64,000 bases of DNA from Silene conica (Eukaryota; Streptophyta; Magnoliopsida; Caryophyllales; Caryophyllaceae). The stretch lies in NCBI GenBank assembly GCA_029255685.2, contig CM055319.2, positions 37,458,530 through 37,522,529 of the forward strand. Reading direction: 5' to 3'. Shown here piece after piece: positions 9,557 to 20,550 of this stretch (the first letter of the stretch is position 1; every line of letters begins with the position of its first letter). A program made the position numbers and the translations under genes. Under the pieces are notes generated by a model, which saw nothing but the letters and a program-made list of their open reading frames with translations, did no database searches and was not told where the DNA came from.

Positions 9557-11814
9557 GTAACGTACTGATAACTTCCTTTTCTATGGAAGTCTCTGTAATT
9601 CGAGAGACTATTTTCACCTCTAAGTAATCAATTGATAGTCATAATTCATATAGGAGCCTGAAGTTCTAATTTGGTGACTGATCTTTCATTTTTCAAACTT
9701 TTCACTTTACGTAGTTGTGGTCTTAATTTTGACATTTTAGTGGGCTGGATAAAGAGTAATCTTAAAGTTGTTGACATACTGGATTATCTGGTGCCGTTGT
9801 ATTCTTGATGATGAACCAAGAGCGATTGGGATTGACTGTGGACATCTAGATCCAAGTTTATGTGAGAGTCAAAAGGTCACTTTTCGTAGCAGTAATGGTT
9901 CAACCAGACTCGGGACCTGTCTACCTCTTAGGTAAAAAATTTCAGAAGACACTCTACTGGGAATTCCTAGTAGCACGCAGGATCAGAACAAGGGATCGGA
10001 GCAGGTCGGGTTAGGCATAAACTAATTGCAAAAGGCGATAGGCAAACCGTTGTTGCCAAAGAGTGGAGCATCTGTGGCACTTGTATTGCAGATGGGAGGT
10101 TTGTCTAAATTGATCCCTATATAGTAACTCTCTTCAGCTGATTTAGTTTTATATTTATTTTTCCAGGAATATAAACGATCTCATATGTATTTTAGAAACA
10201 TAGGTCACTATGGGGCCCTTTTGTTCACACTAGCGAAAGGGAAAGGAATGAGGAAAGGGTTACAAGGGGAAACGTATGTGATGCCCTAAATTGTTTGTTT
10301 GAAACATGAAAAGGGAATATACCCCAAACCCAACCACCACTGACTCCACCCTGAAAGCCACCCCCACCACCAACTCCACCCTTAAAATCCACTCACACCA
10401 CCACACCCCTCAGATTATATGTCGTCCGCAACTCGTGCCACCCGTTGTTGCCACTCACTGACGACCCCCAGCAGTTCTCTGTTGGTGGGGGGTTACTCGA
10501 TGACCCATTAGCGGAGAGAGGGACATTATTAAATAAAAGCTTTAAAATGTTAAGGTTAATCAGATATGTGAATACCGAATAGAGGGACTTAAGTGTATTG
10601 TCTTATCAATTTTATTTACGTTTCGTGATTATGTACCTTTTAGTGAATATGATGCTCCATATGGGTATGCTTTCTCTAAAACTACTAATGTTCTGCACAG
10701 CAAAACTTGCTATCAGACTACATGTTTGTAAATGTTCATACTTCTTCTTCATTCTTCTACTTTATTTGTTATTTATGTAGCTTTTGTTTCATTAAACTAA
10801 CCCACTGAACTATTATGAAAAATGCAGCAAATGAAAGCAAACGTAACAATGAAATGTGTTGCCCATGCTGGAATTGAGAGAACGAGACTCACTAGAGACA
10901 AAAAGAGCATTATCACATGTCACTTGCCTCATTAATTAATCCACATGGCTTTTTAATTAACCTATTTCAAATTTTTATTATGTCGTTTGTGCAGCGTATT
11001 GATATCTACCAAATACGGTATATATGAAGGTAGCTAACATGGATGGTATGACAGTCATTATTCTTGTGTACGTGTGTGTATATGTGTGCAGGTGGGCTGC
11101 TATTGTTATTGTTATTTAGTATCTAATGTTGCTTCCTGTCAGAGTTGTTGTCAGCAGTTAATGTTTCCATCTGTTGATGCTATTGTTGTGCTGATGGTCA
11201 GCAGCTGTTGTGATGAGGGTTTTGTGATACCCGTGCGACTGATATTGTACTTTATTATTGTATTCCTGTGTTGCTGCTTCGCTGGTGCTTTCTTATTGTC
11301 GTGCTTCTGGTGCTAGTGATGTATTGTTGATTCCTCTTCATGAAATTTTGTGTTTTTGGTATTATCTCTCATTTAAACTTCTGCAGTAATGGGTCTGATT
11401 CAATTCATATTCAAATTTAGCTACAGGTCAATTCAGAATGATTTAATTGAGCATTCTTTCGTAATTTGGTTTAATATTAGCCTTGAAATCTATCCAGGCA
11501 TAACGGAACACTTCTAGTCTTCTAGTCAGATTTCAAACACACCCATCTCTAATAGACTAAAAGTTATTAATTATAGTTATTAGAAGTCGGTTGCTATGTG
11601 AAATGATTCTTTCACACTTCTCTTGCTCTCCCATGAGAAAATTTGATCTTTTTCGTTCTTGGATTTACTTTCTGGTCATAAAATGGAATATGCCCTATCT
11701 GATTCATCTTTTGAATTGTTGTTTATTTGCTTACTATGCTGATCTCTGCTTCAAGGAATATGGTCACAAGGTGCAGAACTGGATCACATTAAATTAACCT
11801 TGGACATATAGCGT
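9557..11814. other. CACTA interior without identifiable genes
   Basis: No domain is recognised. One stretch at about 9790-9930 could encode DDEPRAIGIDCGHLDPSLCE and may be another captured exon, but I cannot name it. The short ORFs at 10598-10780 and 11074-11316 are hydrophobic or Cys-rich, without family features, and are probably chance. Confidence 0.4.
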
Positions 11815-11974
11815 TCTAGGATATGCATTAGGAAGGTTCCCACCAAGGCATTGTTCAGCATTTCTGCAACTAAATTGCACTGGTGGAGACTCTGCTACTG
11901 AGCCCTACTTGGTTACTCATCATCTGCTTCTTGCTCATGCAACTGCTGAGGATTTGTACCGACAAAAATATCAG
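11815..11974 (+). pseudogene. Captured beta-glucosidase (GH1) exon fragment
   Basis: The frame reads [20 protein letters not shown] and continues [17 protein letters not shown], up to a GTGATT splice donor. This matches the GH1 block C-X-GG(N/D)SATEPY-X-V-X-H-X-LLAHA-X-A-X-LYR-X-KYQ. In GH1 enzymes the Glu of the TEPY-like motif region is close to the acid/base catalytic position. The next GH1 exon follows in the right order at 12283. Only these two pieces are present, so it is a transduplicated fragment rather than a gene. Confidence 0.8.
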
Positions 11975-12282
11975 GTGATTGTCATATTCTCAAGACTCAA
12001 GCCTACGTCTTTTTTGTCCTTAACGAGGCACAAAGTGCACCTCAATGGTATTTATACTACTTAGACTCCGCTACGATTGTTGGATACGGGTGTGTGTTAG
12101 ATACGTCTATATCGCGACATTTTTGAAAATATTTTTGTTTGCAAAGTAATATATATAGACACTACTTTTCAAAATACTACTACATAGTATAACTTTTTTC
12201 CAAAACCGACATAATCAATCATAGTCATCCCTATCATGAATGAATTCAATCTCGCTGACATTGTTTTCATTTACTATCATAG

Positions 12283-12345
12283 GCAGCCCAAAAAGGCAAA
12301 ATTGGCATCTCACTGGTGACGTGTTGGTTTATTCCCCTCTCTCAA
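12283..12345 (+). pseudogene. Captured GH1 fragment, next exon
   Basis: After an intron-like gap ending in CATAG, the frame reads AAQKGKIGISLVTCWFIPLS. This corresponds to the GH1 block KG-X-IGI-(S/T)-LV-(T/S)-HW-X-(E/V)-P that follows the KYQ exon in plant beta-glucosidases. The sequence after about 12345 no longer resembles GH1. Exon order and phase are kept, so genomic DNA including an intron was captured. Confidence 0.75.
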
Positions 12346-12485
12346 GTGAGGCATCATGTCAATGTTGCATCTCGGTGGATGGTAATAATTAATTAGCTTA
12401 GTTTTTCCAATTTAAGTTATCGTTTTATGCTCTGGTCTCTAGTCTTTTGCAGAATTGCAGGTTTAAATGGAACCTTAAAAGTTAA

Positions 12486-12710
12486 TTAGCTTTCCAATTT
12501 AAGATATAGTATTGCATTAAGGGCACCATTAATCATAGCCCTCCTACATTTAGTCCCTCTTATCTTCAGTCTCCACTCTGTCTGAACTGTGGCATTCAGT
12601 ACGTTTACACCCCTGCCAGTCTGCAATTGCCTTGAGCAGTATCTTGCTGTAAGCACAGTTGCAAAACAGGTGCTCAATGGTGAAACATCCAAGCAATGAA
12701 ATGATGTCAA
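12486..12710 (-). pseudogene. LINE reverse transcriptase C-terminal fragment inside the CACTA element
   Basis: On the minus strand one frame gives TIEHLFCNCAYSKILLKAI and another, after a frameshift, AMINGALNAILYLKL. These resemble the zinc-binding region and the RLKAGVMDSILNALVYAVW region of L1b ORF2. The order is that of LINE ORF2. It is a short, diverged piece in the opposite orientation to L1a. Confidence 0.5.
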
Positions 12711-13194
12711 TTAACTAGCACCCCTTTCTCTCGCAGCCACTGATTACCACTTTACTTTATAATGTATCTTGTGTAAGCACAGTTGCCATATATTGAAACA
12801 GGTGTTGCAAGCAGTGATTGGCTTTATAATGTCACACACTCACACTCACGCTGATTTTGTGCTTCCTTTTGCAAAACAGGTTGCATTTGAGGTATTACTA
12901 TTATGCATGTTGTCGGATGATTTTTTGTTCGGATGGCAAGCAACTTACATCAATATCTCGTGGGATAATGGAGTACTACAACGACATGAAGAGTTTATGT
13001 AATAATAATCGTTAAATCATTTGTTATATTTTAAACAATTAGTACATTTTTTGTACTTAAACATTTGTAAAGTTCTATTTTTAATCCTTTTTGGAAATGT
13101 AATTGACATTCATTTTTGAGATTGAATAATTCTATTGTAATTTCTGAATGATATGCAATAATACACGATTATTAAGAATTGCAATTCTCTATTG

Positions 13195-13611
13195 TGTTTG
13201 GATGAACTAGTGTTGCGTTTGTTTAGTATAAGTGTTGTTTTTGGACGTAACTAGCGTTGCGTTCTCAAAATAAAAATGTCGCATTTGTTCGATATAAATG
13301 TTGCTTTTTAATATAAAAAGTATTGCATTTGTCTACGAAAAGTGTTGCTAATTTTTCATAAGAAGTGTTGCATTAGAAAATAAAAATGTTGCCTTTGCAT
13401 TTGAAAAAAGTGTTGCATAAAAGTAACATATGTAACACTTTATAAAAGTGTTGTAATAGTTCAAAAAGTGTTGCATAAAGTGTTGCAATGAGCTAATGCA
13501 ACGAGACTTTATACATCACTTCATTAAGTGTTGCATAAACTCTATAGCAACACTTATATGACATTATGCAACAATAGTGGAGTGTTGCTATAGAATCAAA
13601 ATGTAGTAGTG
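13195..13611. repeat. Right subterminal array and terminus of the CACTA element
   Basis: About fifteen AGTGTTGCAT-like motifs occur every 20-35 bases (for example GTGTTGCGTT, GTGTTGCATT, GTGTTGCTAT), ending in CAAAATGTAGTAGTG. It mirrors the left end. Confidence 0.75.
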
Positions 13612-14255
13612 GATATGCCTGGCTTACTACGGAGCATCAGACAGTGGACTGGCACACTCATATTTGGAACAAATAAATGGACTATTCCCAAGCATGCGTT
13701 CATTAACTGGATGAACTACCAACGGGGTTTAGCTACAAGAGACAAACAGTTGAATTGGGGAATTGTTATTGACAGTAGCTGCTGCATTTGTGGATAGGAA
13801 CCAGAGACCTATGAGCATCTTTTTTTCAAATGTCAATATGCAGCTCATATTACTCGTTATTTATCAACATGGACGGGAGTGAAGATTCCTACCACTGGCA
13901 TTTTAGATTGGAGGAAAACTATGAGGTACTCAAGACTCAAAGGAGGGGTGATAGACAACATTCTTAATGCTATTGTTTATCATGTATGGCAACAAAGGAA
14001 TACCAGTAGATTGGAGGGAATACTAGCGACGCCGACAAAATGTACTCAAATTATTAAGCAAGACATTCTTATAAGGATTAACTACAACCTTAAAGGGAAA
14101 CTTACAGAGAGAGATAGCAAATGGATACAACACTTAAGAAGCTAATAGACTAGAGTATGCAGTCTGGTTGATGTAATGTGTCTAATATATGAATGATTGG
14201 GTTGTAGGAGGTTCTTTTTTATTTTAATATAATTTTTACATTTTCACAAAAAAAA
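13612..14255 (+). pseudogene. L1 LINE ORF2 fragment and 3' end (L1a, part 2)
   Basis: The frame continues from 8609 as YAWLTTEHQTVDW, then KHAFINWMNY and the zinc-binding motif CCICG. A stop (TAG, about 13795) replaces the His of CCICGH seen in L1b. The end matches L1b: AILNAIVYHVW-like sequence, a stop near 14142, a short 3' UTR containing TAATTTTTACATTTTC, and an A-run at 14248-14255. The copy is dead, with at least one frameshift and one nonsense change. Confidence 0.8.
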
Positions 14256-14261
14256 CCAATA

Positions 14262-15543
14262 TACTAGAACCTGCTCCTGAGATAAGTAATCAAAATCGAT
14301 CAACCCTTAAGCTACCTGCTTAATTTTAACCCTTGAACCCCAATCACAATCAGAAATTCAACTAATAATTTGATTTTGACACGCCTTCGACCGTCTAAAT
14401 TTAAGGAAATCAAGAGTTGAAGCTCTGATACCACTGATGATATGTATTCTTGAGCAAAGAAATCGTCCGCGGAAGCTTCTAGATTGTTGTGTATGATAAA
14501 CGACTAAAACAACCTGTTTTGTGACGGATATGAATAATCTTGATGAAGATGAACGGTTATGATATGATGATGATGGACGTTGATGATTATGATCGTGGTG
14601 AAAGTAGTTGACGTGAATGATGGTGGTGACGGTTGTTGGTTGTCTTAGGGCGAATCCCTAAGGTAGAAAGATATTTGTTTGACTTAGACCTACAGGATAA
14701 ACAATGGTGAATTATACCCTAGATCTATAGGTTATAACTCGTGCTACTATTTGAAACGCGGCAAATAATTACGGTTTGGATCAACACTCGATGAGTCCGG
14801 ACAATTATAAGAACCTTATAATCAAAAATTTGCTTGTTTATTAATACTTCAATGTCTGTTAAAATCTGAATGCAATAGCCCTTTATATAGGGGATCACAC
14901 GCCCTATGCTACACGGCTGAATAGCCATAGACTCCTACTCCCAATAGGAGTTCTAGTCCTATCCTAAATAGATCCAAAGTTCATCTTAATTTAAATAACT
15001 AACTAGCTAAAAAATCAGGTTGTAACTAACTCCTAAAAACCTTATAATAACTAACTAGTTGTAACTAACTAATTAATAACTAACTAATAACAAACTATAA
15101 CAAACTAACTAAATTGTAACAAACTTATTACAACTAACTTGTAACAAACTTGTAACAACTTAATAACTAACTTATTAACTAGCTTATTAAAATAAAATAA
15201 AAAAGAAAATAATCTCCAAAACATACTTGGAGAATTCCGAGTAAATACTCGGTCTTGACATGTCTGAGTGATCACTCGGATCTTTGACCCCGGGCTAGAC
15301 CACCACGCCGTGGGCCACCATGCTTCTTGGTGGTGGTTCGTCCACCATATCTTAGCCTCTTTTTTCTCTTGTTAACATCTTTATAATTACCTCGTTGGGC
15401 CAAGGTCGTTGAATCCATTTAACCTTGTCTCGATAATAAAACAGTTCGTTCATGGAATGTAATTTGATCAAGGCTATTATCAATCTTCCATTCGAGTTCC
15501 ACATATAGTAATGAGACCGAGCCCTATCCATAATTGGATAACA
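14262..15543 (-). mobile_element. Non-autonomous Gypsy-like element, 5' LTR and leader (copy 1)
   Basis: On the minus strand an LTR (about 15543 to 14435) ends in CATCA. One base later comes TGGTATCAGAGC (14433-14422), a primer-binding site, followed by about 170 bases of leader cut off at the L1a poly(A). The LTR is homologous to 22158-23236. Both contain a conserved AAATCGTCCGCGGAAGCTT block and a long AACTAACT-rich stretch (about 14995-15190). No coding sequence remains in this copy. Confidence 0.65.
14422..14433 (-). other. tRNA-Met-type primer-binding site
   Basis: The reverse complement reads TGGTATCAGAGC, complementary to the 3' end of initiator tRNA-Met, one base from the LTR edge. 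Confidence 0.75.
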
Positions 15544-15544
15544 A

Positions 15545-16049
15545 TGTAACACTCCCATTTATATAAGTGTCTTTAGCAAGAAATTCTGAGATAAATGAGA
15601 TTGTTACCACCTCGATTTGCGTAAGGTTGTGAATAATTATATAATTATAACTAACCTATCACATAACCTAATTATACTACTTAACCTCTACGTCAAACCT
15701 GGCTACCATACACCTGGCCCAAAAAACCCCATATCATGTCCAGTCCTCACGACAACCACCACAATCCACACCACCGTGAACCACCACCTACCATGCCCAC
15801 CACAATGAGGTAATATCCCACAAAAACCAGAAACCTGAATACCAACACACCTGATCAACCCCAAGTCAAAAACTTTGTAAGTTCACCTAAACCAACAACC
15901 ACCCCTAGCCCCACTATGGGCCACCTATGCTAAACATCCAGCCTTGGTCTAACACTAACACCATCGACCACTGACACAACCACAAACCTACACTCTAGCT
16001 ACACTCTCACGACACCAACAATAATAACACGATTCATATACCTCATAAC
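15545..16049 (+). repeat. TGTAACAC-type Gypsy LTR, left part
   Basis: The start TGTAACACTCCCATTTATAT closely follows the first 70 bases of the solo LTR at 27062, including a TTTAGCAAGA block and a TGTTACCA block. It continues into a C/A-rich stretch (ACCACCAC) and is interrupted at 16049 by the Ale element. Sequence resumes at 20844 with the same composition. I could not find its right end. Confidence 0.55.
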
Positions 16050-16337
16050 TATAAACAATGAAAGGTTTAAAGTTTTTGTATATTGATAAAAACTACTGTT
16101 ACATGGCTATGTTTATATAGAAATACAAACTAGGTTAGTATACTAGAAATTAGGAACTAATCTTAGGTGATAGAGAGAATAAAGGAAAGAAAAGATTACA
16201 AAAGATTACAAAGCATATATTAAGGAATATACATAACTATCTCCATAATTACCAAGATTTGTGGGACTCTTGGATGGAAATGATCAGCGTGAGTTTAGGA
16301 AGGAAATAAGTATTATCTTTGACTAGTATCTTCAATA
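16050..16337 (-). repeat. 3' LTR of the Ale-type element
   Basis: 288 bp, preceded on the minus strand by the polypurine tract GAGCGGGAA. Its TATA-like box on the minus strand reads TATATAAAC (T at 16114 on the + strand). The pol stop codon lies just inside this LTR. Confidence 0.9.
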
Positions 16338-19156
16338 TTCCCGCTCAAGATGGTCGGTCGGAGACGAAGACCAATCTTGGATGACAATTCGATAAATCTC
16401 GGCTTGTGTAATGGTTTTGTTAGAGTGTCGGCTAATTGATCGGTACCATTGATATGTTGAACTCGTATATGACCGGTACGGAGCTGTTCTTTGACGAAAT
16501 GAAACGAAATGGCTAAGTGCTTCATTCGTGAGTGAAAAACCGGATTTGTGGAGTAGTGAGTAGCGGATAAATTGTCACAATAAATTGCTGGGGGCTGAGA
16601 TAGGCCAATGTCAAGTTCTTTTAATAGGTCAGTGAGCCATAGAAGTTCAGTGGTTGTTGCAGCGACAGCCCGGAATTCGGCCTCAGTAGATGAGCATGAA
16701 ATGGCGCGTTGTTTTCGTGAGGACCAACTTATCGGATTAGAGCCAAGGTAAATGATATAACCGGACGTAGAGACATAATCAGTAGTATCGCCGGCCCAGT
16801 CCGCATCACAAAATGCATGAAGTCGTAGTGGGGACTGTTTCGCTAAATGAACACCGAAACTGAGAGTGCCACGAAGATATCGTAACAATCTCTTTAGAGC
16901 GGTCCAGTGAGTTTGAGTCGGGTGTGTTAAAAATTGAGCGAGTTTATTAACTGAGTACGCAATGTCGGGTCTCGTTAATGATAAATATTGTAGACTACCT
17001 ATGATAGCACGGTAGTCGGACTCGTTTTCTATGGGTTGGGTTTTGTCGAGTAGGAGAGGAGGATGAGGTAGCATGGGTGTAGTCGCGGGGTTGCAGTCTT
17101 GGTAGTTATATTTGTGTAGTAAATCGGATAGGTATTTGGTTTGATTGAGGTGCATTCCGGTTACTGTCGGTGTCACTTCAATACCCAGAAAGAAAGACAA
17201 CGGCCCTAGGTCTTTAAGTGAAAACTTTGTTCCAATTTGAGTGATGAAGGAGCGTATATGGTTTGGGTTCGGTCCCGTGACGATGATATCGTCAACGTAC
17301 ACTAAAACAAATAGATGTATTGTAGGTGTTTTAATGATAAACAATGACGGGTCAGTGACTGAATTTTGAAAACCGTAGGTTGTTAAATAAGATTTTAGTT
17401 CGGTATACCAGGCCCGTGGGGCCTGTTTAAGCCCGTAGAGAGCCTTGTGAAGTTGACAAACATAGTCGGGTTGGTCGGCATCAACGAAGCCTGCCGGTTG
17501 GGACATATAAACTGTGTCAAGAAGAGTACCTTGTAGGAATGCGTTGTTGACATCGAGTTGGTGGAGATGCCATCCCTGCGTGACAGCAAGAGTTAGTATA
17601 AGACAGATAGTAGTGGGTTTTATTACCGGACTAAAGGTTTCCGAGTAATCAACACCCGGTCGTTGTAGAAAACCTTTGGCAACCAAACGAGCTTTATGTT
17701 GTTTGAGACTCCCATCTGGGTTATACTTGACACGGTAGACCCATTTACAACCAATTACGTTTTGGGCTTGGTGGCGAGGGACAAGTGTCCAGGTTTTGTT
17801 GCGAAGGAGAGCTTGGTATTCCTCGAGCATGGCATTTCGCCATCGAGGGTCAATTAGAGCTTGCTTCGTTGTAGTCGGGGTGGTGTGAGTGAGCGGAAGG
17901 GTTGCTGTTTGGGCTGTTTTCGCATACCGAGGGTTTGGTTTTACAATGTTGTGAGAAAGCCGGGTAGCCATACGGTGAGACGGGGGTGGAGGAGGTGGGG
18001 GTGGTGGTGGCGTTGGAGCTGAAGGTGTAGGGGTAGGGGTGTCGGTTGAAGGTGGAGCAGGAGGTGTGGGCTGAGAGGATTGTGGGTCAGGAGAGTGAGG
18101 ACGAGTGTGTTGGGTAGGAGATAGAATGGTAGGTGAAGAATTATTATATGGAATAGGAGTAGTATGCGGGGGATTGAGGTCTAGGATAGGTAGTGCTAAT
18201 GTGCACCATGTATCCGTGGAAGTAGAGGAGGGTGGCACGGTTTTTGAGAGCGTTGGATATGGGAAGTCGTTTTCAATGAAGCGAACATGGCGAGAGGTGA
18301 AGAGTTTACATAGAGACGGGTCATAACATAGATAAGCGCTTTGGGTGGTTGAGTAACCAACAAATATACAAGGTGTAGACCGTGGTTCCATTTTGTGAGC
18401 CGTATATGGTCGTAGCCAAGGGAAACAGAGACAACCAAAGGGTTTAAGTTTGTGATAATTTGGTGGTCTTTGGTGAATGATTTCATAAGGAGATTTGTTA
18501 TTAAGTGTTGGTGTAGGAAGACGATTAATTAAGTATGCGGCCGTGGAGAAGGCATATGGCCAAAATGGCGTTGGTAATTGGGCTTGGTGAAGCAGAGCAA
18601 GACCGGTTTCGACGATGTGGCGATGTCGTCTCTCGGCAAAGCCATTGTGTTCGGGGGTGTGAGGTGGTGAGGTTAGGTGAGTGATCCCGTCATTAAGAAG
18701 TGCTTGGTTTAATTTCTTATATTCTCCCCCATTATCGGAATAGAAAACTTTTATTGGTTTGTTGAAGTATTTTTCAACAATTGATTTGAATTGATGAAAG
18801 ATTTTGTGAGTATCAGATTTATTTTTAATAGGATAAAGCCAGAAATAGTGACTGAAATGATCAACGAAAATAATATAATACTTAAATTGATCGTGAGATA
18901 AAATAGGTGCGGTCCAAACGTCGGAATAAATAATATCAAGTGGGGCAGTAGAGTTTAACGTGGATACAGAGAAAGGTAACTTGTGACTTTTATTCATTAA
19001 ACAGGAAGTGCAATGCGGAAAATCAGAAATACTTAAATTAAATTTGGAGTTTAGTAATTTGAGAGTGGAGGTTGATGGATGTCCCAAGCGGTGGTGCCAA
19101 GGGCTCATGGAGACAGAGTAGGCGTGGGTGCGGAGCGTTGGTTGCCAGGTGTAGGT
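16313..19156 (-). CDS. Copia pol: integrase, reverse transcriptase, RNase H
   Basis: A 931-codon open frame starts at 19108 and is open back to 19156, where a TGA separates it from gag-protease. Integrase zinc site: H6-X3-H10 and C33-X2-C36. Integrase core: SDVW, YSDNGGEY and NGFAERRHRH give the D,D,E triad. A Pro-rich linker (about residues 330-380) has a run of ten prolines. Reverse transcriptase has YVDDIIVTG, and RNase H has CDADWAG and STEAEF. These enzymes copy the RNA and insert the DNA in the nucleus. In the family they are translated as one polyprotein with gag. Apart from the upstream stop, the frame is intact. Confidence 0.9.
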   Translation of the reverse strand, partial: TYTWQPTLRTHAYSVSMSPWHHRLGHPSTSTLKLLNSKFNLSISDFPHCTSCLMNKSHKLPFSVSTLNSTAPLDIIYSDVWTAPILSHDQFKYYIIFVDHFSHYFWLYPIKNKSDTHKIFHQFKSIVEKYFNKPIKVFYSDNGGEYKKLNQALLNDGITHLTSPPHTPEHNGFAERRHRHIVETGLALLHQAQLPTPFWPYAFSTAAYLINRLPTPTLNNKSPYEIIHQRPPNYHKLKPFGCLCFPWLRPYTAHKMEPRSTPCIFVGYSTTQSAYLCYDPSLCKLFTSRHVRFIENDFPYPTLSKTVPPSSTSTDTWCTLALPILDLNPPHTTPIPYNNSSPTILSPTQHTRPHSPDPQSSQPTPPAPPSTDTPTPTPSAPTPPPPPPPPPPSHRMATRLSHNIVKPNPRYAKTAQTATLPLTHTTPTTTKQALIDPRWRNAMLEEYQALLRNKTWTLVPRHQAQNVIGCKWVYRVKYNPDGSLKQHKARLVAKGFLQRPGVDYSETFSPVIKPTTICLILTLAVTQGWHLHQLDVNNAFLQGTLLDTVYMSQPAGFVDADQPDYVCQLHKALYGLKQAPRAWYTELKSYLTTYGFQNSVTDPSLFIIKTPTIHLFVLVYVDDIIVTGPNPNHIRSFITQIGTKFSLKDLGPLSFFLGIEVTPTVTGMHLNQTKYLSDLLHKYNYQDCNPATTPMLPHPPLLLDKTQPIENESDYRAIIGSLQYLSLTRPDIAYSVNKLAQFLTHPTQTHWTALKRLLRYLRGTLSFGVHLAKQSPLRLHAFCDADWAGDTTDYVSTSGYIIYLGSNPISWSSRKQRAISCSSTEAEFRAVAATTTELLWLTDLLKELDIGLSQPPAIYCDNLSATHYSTNPVFHSRMKHLAISFHFVKEQLRTGHIRVQHINGTDQLADTLTKPLHKPRFIELSSKIGLRLRPTILSGNIEDTSQR

Positions 19157-20479
19157 TCAATCAAGGTAAGGGCCCTGAAGGAGAAGCAGTCCCGTCGTGC
19201 GTTCCTTAAAACAAACAGAGTCGGGTGAGAAAATTGCGATTGCATTGTTATCACGACAAAACTGAGATACAGATAAAAGTTTTCGTGAGATAGTAGGAAC
19301 AACGAGGACATTATTAAAATGAAGAGAGTTTATAGAAAAAGAACCATGGTGAGTAATCGGGAGAGAAGATCCATCTCCGATTATGAGATCATCGGGTCCA
19401 TTGTACGGGGTGTGAAAAGAGAGGTTTGTGAGATCGTTGACAACGTGGTGGGATGCACCACTGTCAATGAGATAGGAGGATGACGGGGTTGGCGTGGCAG
19501 TGGCTGTGTGAGCGGTGGGATATTGCCGACGTGGTGGTGGAGGAAAGGTGACATTCGGGTAATCTCTTTTGAAGTCGGGGCAGTCACTTATAACATGCCC
19601 CTGACCACGGCAGTATTGGCATCTACCAAGGAACTGTTTCGGGGCATTCGAATGGTTATGGGTCGAAGGCTGGTTGGATGTTGGATACCGACGCTGGTAT
19701 TGGTTTTTGGAATTGGTGTAGTTGTTGTGATGTCGGTTTTGAGTTGTATAGTTGTTTGATCGGTGTTGGGCCGCATTCGCAGAAGGTACGAAGGGAGTGG
19801 AATTGGTTTGTTTACCTATGAGCAATTCTTGGTGTATGAGTTTTTCATGTAGGGCATCAAAGGTAATGGGTACGTCACGTGCACGAACGGCATCGATGAC
19901 GGATTTATAGAGGTTTTGGTGAAGTCCATCGAGAATTTGGCTAGTAATGTCTTCGTTGTCAATCGGTTTGCCGAGTTGAGCGAGATTAGCGGCACATGTT
20001 TTGATAGCAAGCATATAATCGGTGATGGATTTGTCGCCATGGGTAATATTTTTGAGACGGTCTTTTAGTTGTAGTATGTGACCACGTGAGGGGTTTGCGT
20101 AGGTCGTGGCGAGGAGGTTCCAGGCGTCGTGAGAGGTTGTGCAATCTAGGATAATTGGTGCGACGGAGTCATGGAGCGTGCCCGCTAGCGCCCCAAGAAT
20201 GAGTTGGTCCTGTTTGAACCAAGTGCCATAGGCGGGGTTAGGAATAGGGTCGGGATTTGGTTTGGCGGTTGTAGCAGCGGGGGTGATGGTTTGTGGCGGA
20301 GGTGTAAGGGTGCCATCTAAAAAACTGAATAGGCCGAAGCCATGGAGAAGACGGGTTAATTGAAATCGCCATGATCAGAATGTTGTAGGAGTGAGTTTGG
20401 TACATGTTGGGAACGAGATGGAGATGAGTGGTTTGGTAGGTTTGTCGGAGTTAGGAATGGTCGTAGATTGGTTGGCCAT
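19157..20479 (-). pseudogene. Copia gag-protease with two in-frame TGA codons
   Basis: The natural start is ATG at 20479-20477 (MANQSTT), about 70 bases after the primer-binding site. TGA at 20375-20377 interrupts the frame after 34 codons (TPTTF-stop-SWRFQLTRLLHGF). The frame then stays open to TGA at 19157-19159, and pol follows in the same frame. Gag domain features: TWFKQDQLILGALAGTL and DAWNLLATTYA. Zinc knuckle: CQYCRGQGHVISDC. Protease: YLIDSGASHH with the D-S-G active site. An internal ATG at 20014 gives the longest uninterrupted piece (285 codons). Without readthrough this copy makes neither full gag nor polyprotein. Confidence 0.85.
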
Positions 20480-20541
20480 GGATGCTGGTGTGTCAAGTAA
20501 AACGAAGAGGAGAGGTAGTATGGTTAGGATCGATTTGGTGA

Positions 20542-20550
20542 CTGATACCA
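20542..20550 (-). other. Primer-binding site of the Ale-type element
   Basis: The minus strand reads TGGTATCAG directly after the LTR end GTTTATA, complementary to initiator tRNA-Met. Its position fixes the LTR end and so supports the TA terminus. Confidence 0.8.

Larger units (their letters stand above)
8610..13611. mobile_element. CACTA-type DNA transposon, non-autonomous, with captured sequence
   Basis: The ends are CACTACTACTACAAAAAG at 8610 and the inverted counterpart CAAAATGTAGTAGTG at 13611. The flanks carry a 3-bp GAT duplication (8607-8609, 13612-13614). Removing the element and one GAT restores the L1 reading frame, which confirms both boundaries. Subterminal arrays of GTGTTGCA-type motifs occupy both ends, as in CACTA elements. 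No transposase (TNP2-like) ORF is visible in 5.0 kb. The interior instead holds exon-like pieces, including a GH1 beta-glucosidase fragment. It is therefore probably mobilised in trans. Confidence 0.85.

Noticed and set aside
10205-10330. Possible MITE near GGGGCCCTTTTGTTCACACTA
   Set aside because: I found no matching inverted end or target duplication nearby, so it is not reported as an element.
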